Origin: Rosa chinensis
Taxonomy: Eukaryota > Streptophyta > Magnoliopsida > Rosales > Rosaceae
Assembly (NCBI RefSeq): GCF_002994745.2
Contig: NC_037089.1
Location: 83,476,347 to 83,540,346 of the forward strand
Reading direction: 5' to 3'
Length of the DNA stretch: 64,000 nt
Each line of letters starts with the position of its first letter. Within the stretch, counting starts at the first letter, position 1. Both the position numbers and the translations under genes were made by a program. The notes under the pieces are model-generated. The model worked only from the letters and a program-made list of their open reading frames with translations, ran no database searches and was not told the DNA's origin. Shown in pieces: positions 59,001 through 64,000 of this stretch.

Positions 59001-62000
59001 TTCACACCTGGCTCATTTCATTGTGCAGCTTGTGGTCATTGCACTAATAACAATGACAATCTTTTCACGTACATGGATGAAAATCGACGAGACCCATGCA
59101 AAGTACTACATGAGTTCTTTGTTTTATGCTCTACTTAGACTGCTCTGCATTGGAATTGCAGAGATATCAATGACTGCCTCTAGACTTGCAGTCTTCTATA
59201 AGCAAAGAGATTTCTACTTCTATCCTGCATGGGCTTATTCTCTTCCAGCTGCCATTCTAAAGATTCCATTCTCATTGCTAGATGCATTTCTTTGGACAGC
59301 CCTCACTTATTATGTTATTGGTTACAGTCCTGAACCTGAAAGGTATATTCTCCTAGGCTAAACCTTTACTTTGTCATACATTTGATTTTGTGACTTACTA
59401 AAACTTTTTTTATCAATGAATATCAGGTTCTTCAGGCAATTTATTCTTTTGTTCCTCGTGCATCAAGTAGCAATATCACTATTTCGTTTGATTGCATCCT
59501 TGGTCCGAAATCCTTCTGTTGCAGGAACTGTCGGTCTATTCTCTTTAATAGTAATGTATCTATTTGGTGGCTTTATAATTCCAAAATGTAAGGGAGTCTA
59601 TTTGTGACTTCAGTAGAAGTGTTTAAAAATATGTGGCATTCCAGTCAATATTTAATCTAATAAGCATTCCTAATGCAGCTTCTCTACCTGCTTGGTTGGC
59701 ATGGGGATTTTGGGTTTCTCCATTGGCCTTTGCAGAACTAGGTGCTTCAATAAATGAATTTCATGCTCCAAGGTGGCAAAAGGTGATGCAGGACTTCTCC
59801 TTCTCATTAAATGAAATCAGATTAATGTACCTTAATATGTTAAGTGTTCATATCAATGCTCCCTTTTTCTTACAGGTTTTATCTTCCAATGTCACTATAG
59901 GCCAGCAAGCTCTAATTAACCATGGTCTAAACTTCAGTGACTACTTCTATTGGATATCAATAGGAGCTTTACTTGGATTTTGGATGTTTTTCAACCTTGG
60001 ATTCACATGCATACTCAGTTATTCAAAGTGTAACTCCCTCCACCTATGCACCAACAAGAAGGAATATTGAAAAATCTAAGTAATTGATCATAAATTCTTT
60101 AGATACTAACCTGTACTTGAAATTTAATTTTGCACAGCTCCAGGTAGTTCTCGGACTATCATCTCTCATGAAAGATTCTCCCGTCTGAAGAAAAAGGATA
60201 CTTTAAACAATTCCCGTCAAGAACACGAATTAACTTGTGGAGATACTGACATAACTTCTTCAGAATCTACAAATGTAGGTGAGATATCATTTTACCATAT
60301 TTCAAATCATTAAAGAACTCGTTTCCTAAAAATCATGTCTCTGTCTTTGCTGTATTGATGTTACATAATGGTTTGTTAAACTGCAGGCATGGTGTTACCT
60401 TTTGAGCCCATAAGTATATCATTTGAGAAACTGCATTACTTTATTGATACACCCCAGGTAACCACATTATTATGAATTCCTATTTCTAAGAATGTTGGAT
60501 ATAAATCAATTTGATCACCCTTATATTTCCAGAAACTGAGAGAGCAAGGTTTCCCACCAAATCGACTACAGCTTCTTCAAGATATAACTGGCTCATTTAG
60601 ACCTGCGATTCTCACAGCTTTGATGGGAGTTAGTGGAGCTGGAAAAACGACACTGATGGATGTTCTTTCAGGAAGAAAAACTGGTGGAATTATTGAAGGG
60701 GACATTAGAATTGGAGGGTTCCCAAAAGTCCAAGAAACATATGCCAGAATATCGGGGTATTGCGAGCAAAGTGACATACATTCTCCAGAGCTTACAGTAG
60801 AAGAATCAGTCGCATACTCAGCCTGGTTACGCTTGCCATCCCAGATTGATAGAAATACTAGAGCTGTAAGTCCCTTTAAACATATAAAGCATTTAGTATG
60901 AATGCTAAACATCATAGTTCAAATTTAAGACCTAGACCTGGTACTAGTGCATGTTGTTAGACTTAATTATCCAAATAGGATTTATGTATCAATGTTTTAG
61001 ACTTAAAAACAGAAATTTGGCAAAACAATAGCGTCCGATCCAGGAACAGAATATGATGCTGTATTAACTATTAACAATACATATTTCCTAGAAAAATAGA
61101 AGTCCTATGATCATAGGAGATTGCATGATGTTTCAAATTGACCTATCCATTTATCAGGAGTTTGTGCAAGAAGTACTTCAAATGATAGAGCTTGATGAAA
61201 TCAAAGACGAGTTAGTTGGCATACCAGGTGGTAGTGGTATATCGACTGAACAGCGTAAAAGGTTAACAATAGCAGTAGAGCTTGTTTCAAATCCATCAAT
61301 AATATTCATGGATGAACCCACGTCTGGTTTAGATGCAAGAGCAGCTGCAATAATTATGCGAGTTGTGAAAAATATCGTCAGTACAGGGAGGACTATTGTA
61401 TGCACTATTCATCAGCCAAGTATTGACATATTTGAAGCATTCGACGAGGTAATTGACCAATGTAATTCTGCACCTGTAAAAGTTATGAGTTCATTAATTG
61501 TAGTAATTGAGAATAATATCTTATGTAGTATATAATGCATGGCCCATTTTCTGATTCTACAACATCTATATTATGACAAGAAATAAGGTGATTTGATTAA
61601 TATCAACTTTGTACAGCTTATTTTGATGAAAAGAGGAGGACAAATAATATACTGTGGAGAGCTGGGTCAAGATTCAAGTAAGCTTATCCAATACTTTGAG
61701 GTGAGTCATATGACAACACCCAATTTTCATGAACATCTATTTCCACATGTCATTTCTGTCAACTCTGCCTTCTAACTCCCTACTGTTGCAGGGTATTTCT
61801 GGGGTTCCAAAAATCAAAGATAATTACAACCCAGCAACATGGATGTTAGAAGTCACAAGTCCTTCTGCAGAAGCCAAACTGGCCTTAGATTTTGCTCAGC
61901 TTTATAGAGAATCACATCTATGCCAGTGAGTATTTGTGTATTACCGCACCAGCATATATTTCTGAGTTCACAAACACTGCTAAACTGCCAAACTCCTGCA

Positions 62001-63683
62001 TTTGACTTCTATCTCAAAACATGAGCACTAGTTACACTATCACAAGGGCACCTTACCCAAACTAGCTGGGATGCAGCCCATGTAAAAGAACGCAAAGGCT
62101 TTCTTTATATAGCAGAAAGATCTTTACCGTTATTTTCAAAACCTTTTCAAAATTTTAGCAGTGCTACAATTTTTAAATGACTGTAAGAATATTAGACCAC
62201 TCTAGTGTGTGATTTCTAGAGAAAGGGAGGGAACTAGTTTGTCCCCACACAACATTGTTTGATATTGTTGAAGAGCTTATTGAATCAACTTGAACATTTC
62301 TTGTTCTATTCAGGAAGAACAATGATCTAGTTAGAGAACTCAGCTTACCAGTACAAGGCTCAAAGGAATTGTATTTTCCTACTCACTTCCCACAAAATGG
62401 ATGGGAGCAATTTAAAGCATGTCTCTGGAAGCGACATCTCTCCTATTGGAGAAATCCAAGATATAATCTGGGGCGATTGGCAATTACTGCTGCATCTTCT
62501 TTGATATTTGGAGCACTTCTTTGGCAGAAAGGACAGAGAATGTAAGGCAATTTGATAGTATTTTTCCATATAATGCATATAAAATCTGCAATCATCACCT
62601 AGACGTGTAGGAAAGATGTTGGCTTGACCACACCAATTATGTACCAGATAATCTATGTCATCTACCACCTCCAAAAAGTCAAGTATGCACGACTTCCCAA
62701 AGAATAAGCACCCTTTCTTGCATACGTTTAATTATTGTTTTAGAATACATTCCCGCTTAAACATACCAGAGACTAGTATATTTAGCATCTGAAAAACTTT
62801 TTATCTTTATTCTGAAGAAATGGTGAACAGGAGTTCTTCAGCATTCTAGGATCAATATTTATTTTACAACAATGCATGGGAATTGGTAACTGTTCCTCTG
62901 TTTTACCATTTGTCACTTCTGAGCGCAATGTTGTATACCGAGAAAGGTTTGCTGGAATGTACTCCTCATGGGCATATTCTTTTTCACAGGTATGGTGCTA
63001 ATCATTTTCCTAGACCATACTTCAGCGCTTTCAAAATTAAAAGGTTTCTACATAACTCTTCCATATGTTGCAGGTGATCATTGAACTTCCGTATATATTA
63101 CTTCAGGCAGTTATCTTTTCGACCATTACATATCCAACCATTGGTTTCCACTGGTCACTTTACAAAGTATTCTGGTATGTGTACGCTATGTTTTGTACAC
63201 TGCTCTATTTCACTTACTTCGGTATATTGGTTGCTTCTGCCACCCCAACTTTCCAAGTGGCTTCAGTATTAGCAAGTTTCTGCTACACCATGTTCAATCT
63301 GTTCTCGGGATTCCTAATACCTCAACCAGTAAGTCAACTCTATCTTTAGTTCTACTTAATCAACACAAAAAGAATTTGCATAAAATTTGGAATTTTAATT
63401 TACGTCCCTCTTGCAGAACATTCCTAAATGGTGGGTTTGGGGCTACTGGATTTGCCCTTTATCGTGGTCCTTAAAAGGTATTCTCATTTCACAGTACGGA
63501 GATTTAAACAAGGAAATTGTACTCCGCGGGGAAGAAAAGACTATCAGTTCCTTCTTAGAAAGCATCTATGGATACAGCTATGATGATCTAGGAATTGTAG
63601 GAACTGTTCTTCTTGCATATCCACTAGTTTTCGCATTTGCGTTTGCACTTGCTACTGAAAAACTCAACTTTCAGAGGAGGTAA
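56085..63683 (+). CDS. Full-size ABCG (PDR-type) transporter, 24 exons
   Basis: Exons: 56085-56428, 56544-56667, 56914-56999, 57099-57183, 57377-57536, 57632-57708, 57815-57868, 57965-58055, 58253-58554, 58646-58927, 59029-59342, 59427-59587, 59679-59782, 59876-60029, 60138-60278, 60387-60457, 60533-60865, 61158-61448, 61617-61700, 61792-61925, 62314-62541, 62818-62989, 63074-63328, 63417-63683. All junctions keep frame; total 1,437 codons plus stop, the usual PDR size. The order is NBD1 (Walker A GPPSCGKT, signature [13 protein letters not shown], Walker [13 protein letters not shown]), TMD1, NBD2 ([31 protein letters not shown]), TMD2 ending [10 protein letters not shown]. Family members are plasma-membrane ATP-driven exporters of hormones, terpenoids or wax precursors; the substrate cannot be read here. 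The intron after 58554 has a GC donor. The start ATG gives [15 protein letters not shown]. Confidence 0.95.
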
Positions 63684-64000
63684 TAATGTCTTTCAGTTAC
63701 TGAAGTTGAGTACTTGAACTTCCCTATAGTTCACTACAAAGTCATTGCTGTAAACTTTGGAGCTTATTCGCATCATTAAAAGATAATAAGTACTAATGTT
63801 TCTCAACTACCTAGAGATTTTGCAGTGGCTGCCTCACAAATCATACTTGGCAATTTCAAAGTCTGTTCAAGCTAGTGTTTCTCCTAATTTCTTTCGTCCT
63901 ATTTCAGTACCACTAACACTGGGCCTGTACGTCTAAAATTAGCTAAAAAATGGTAAGATGGTAACACTAAATCGCAGATGATGCAGAAAAGAGAGCAAAA
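63684..64000. other. 3' flank of the ABCG gene
   Basis: Probable 3' untranslated region and intergenic DNA. No further gene before the window ends. Confidence 0.5.

Noticed and set aside
58951..59028. Coding sequence continuing into 58951-59028 of the ABCG gene
   Set aside because: It is an intron: a donor at 58928 and an acceptor before 59029 keep the transporter frame, and the intervening frame is A-rich and unlike the family.

Overview
This window is plant nuclear DNA, almost certainly from a eudicot. It holds intron-containing genes of plant families (PPR, LOB-domain, DUF569, full-size ABCG/PDR) with GT-AG introns and A/T-rich intergenic DNA. It also carries plant-type Ty1/copia, LINE, Mutator-like, CACTA and Helitron sequence. 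Rosaceae is a possible family but is not proven here. I find no prokaryotic, organellar or viral genome segment, no CRISPR array and no convincing tRNA or rRNA gene.

Layout. Positions 1-2567 are A/T-rich with microsatellites and no recognisable gene. Positions 2568-6641 are a broken Helitron Rep gene whose helicase part is missing. Positions 7850-11700 carry scattered minus-strand exon-like pieces, including a frameshifted R2R3-MYB first exon, which looks like a graveyard of captured gene fragments. A small proline-rich protein gene (12218-13200) and an intronless PPR gene (13780-15300) follow. Positions 16069-22532 hold three minus-strand DUF569 genes, the last one frameshifted, with a poly(A)-tailed retroposon between copies two and three.

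Positions 23072-40886 are dominated by two related minus-strand Ty1/copia elements, each bounded by about 218-bp LTRs and a perfect 5-bp target duplication (ATTTT and GTTCA). The second is itself split by a 1.5-kb Mutator-like element (9-bp duplication) and by a 1.5-kb solo LTR. Between the two copia elements lie a severed coding remnant and a CACTA-type end.

Positions 41707-42800 are an intact LOB-domain gene (LBD22/27 type). Positions 43131-48075 are a duplicated non-coding unit whose second copy was cut by three insertions: a poly(A) retroposon, a 2.7-kb TG...CA solo-LTR-like element and a 258-bp Helitron. Positions 49743-55100 are a 5.4-kb LINE (ORF1, then endonuclease/RT/RNase H) with a 14-bp target duplication and several inactivating lesions. 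Positions 56085-63683 are a complete 24-exon full-size ABCG (PDR) transporter gene of 1,437 codons that includes one GC-AG intron.

The genes do not form a pathway. The intact-looking host genes are the PPR, DUF569 copies A and B, LBD and ABCG genes, with the proline-rich gene less certain. Most of the rest is a layered record of transposition. All family assignments are by eye from motifs; no database search was run.
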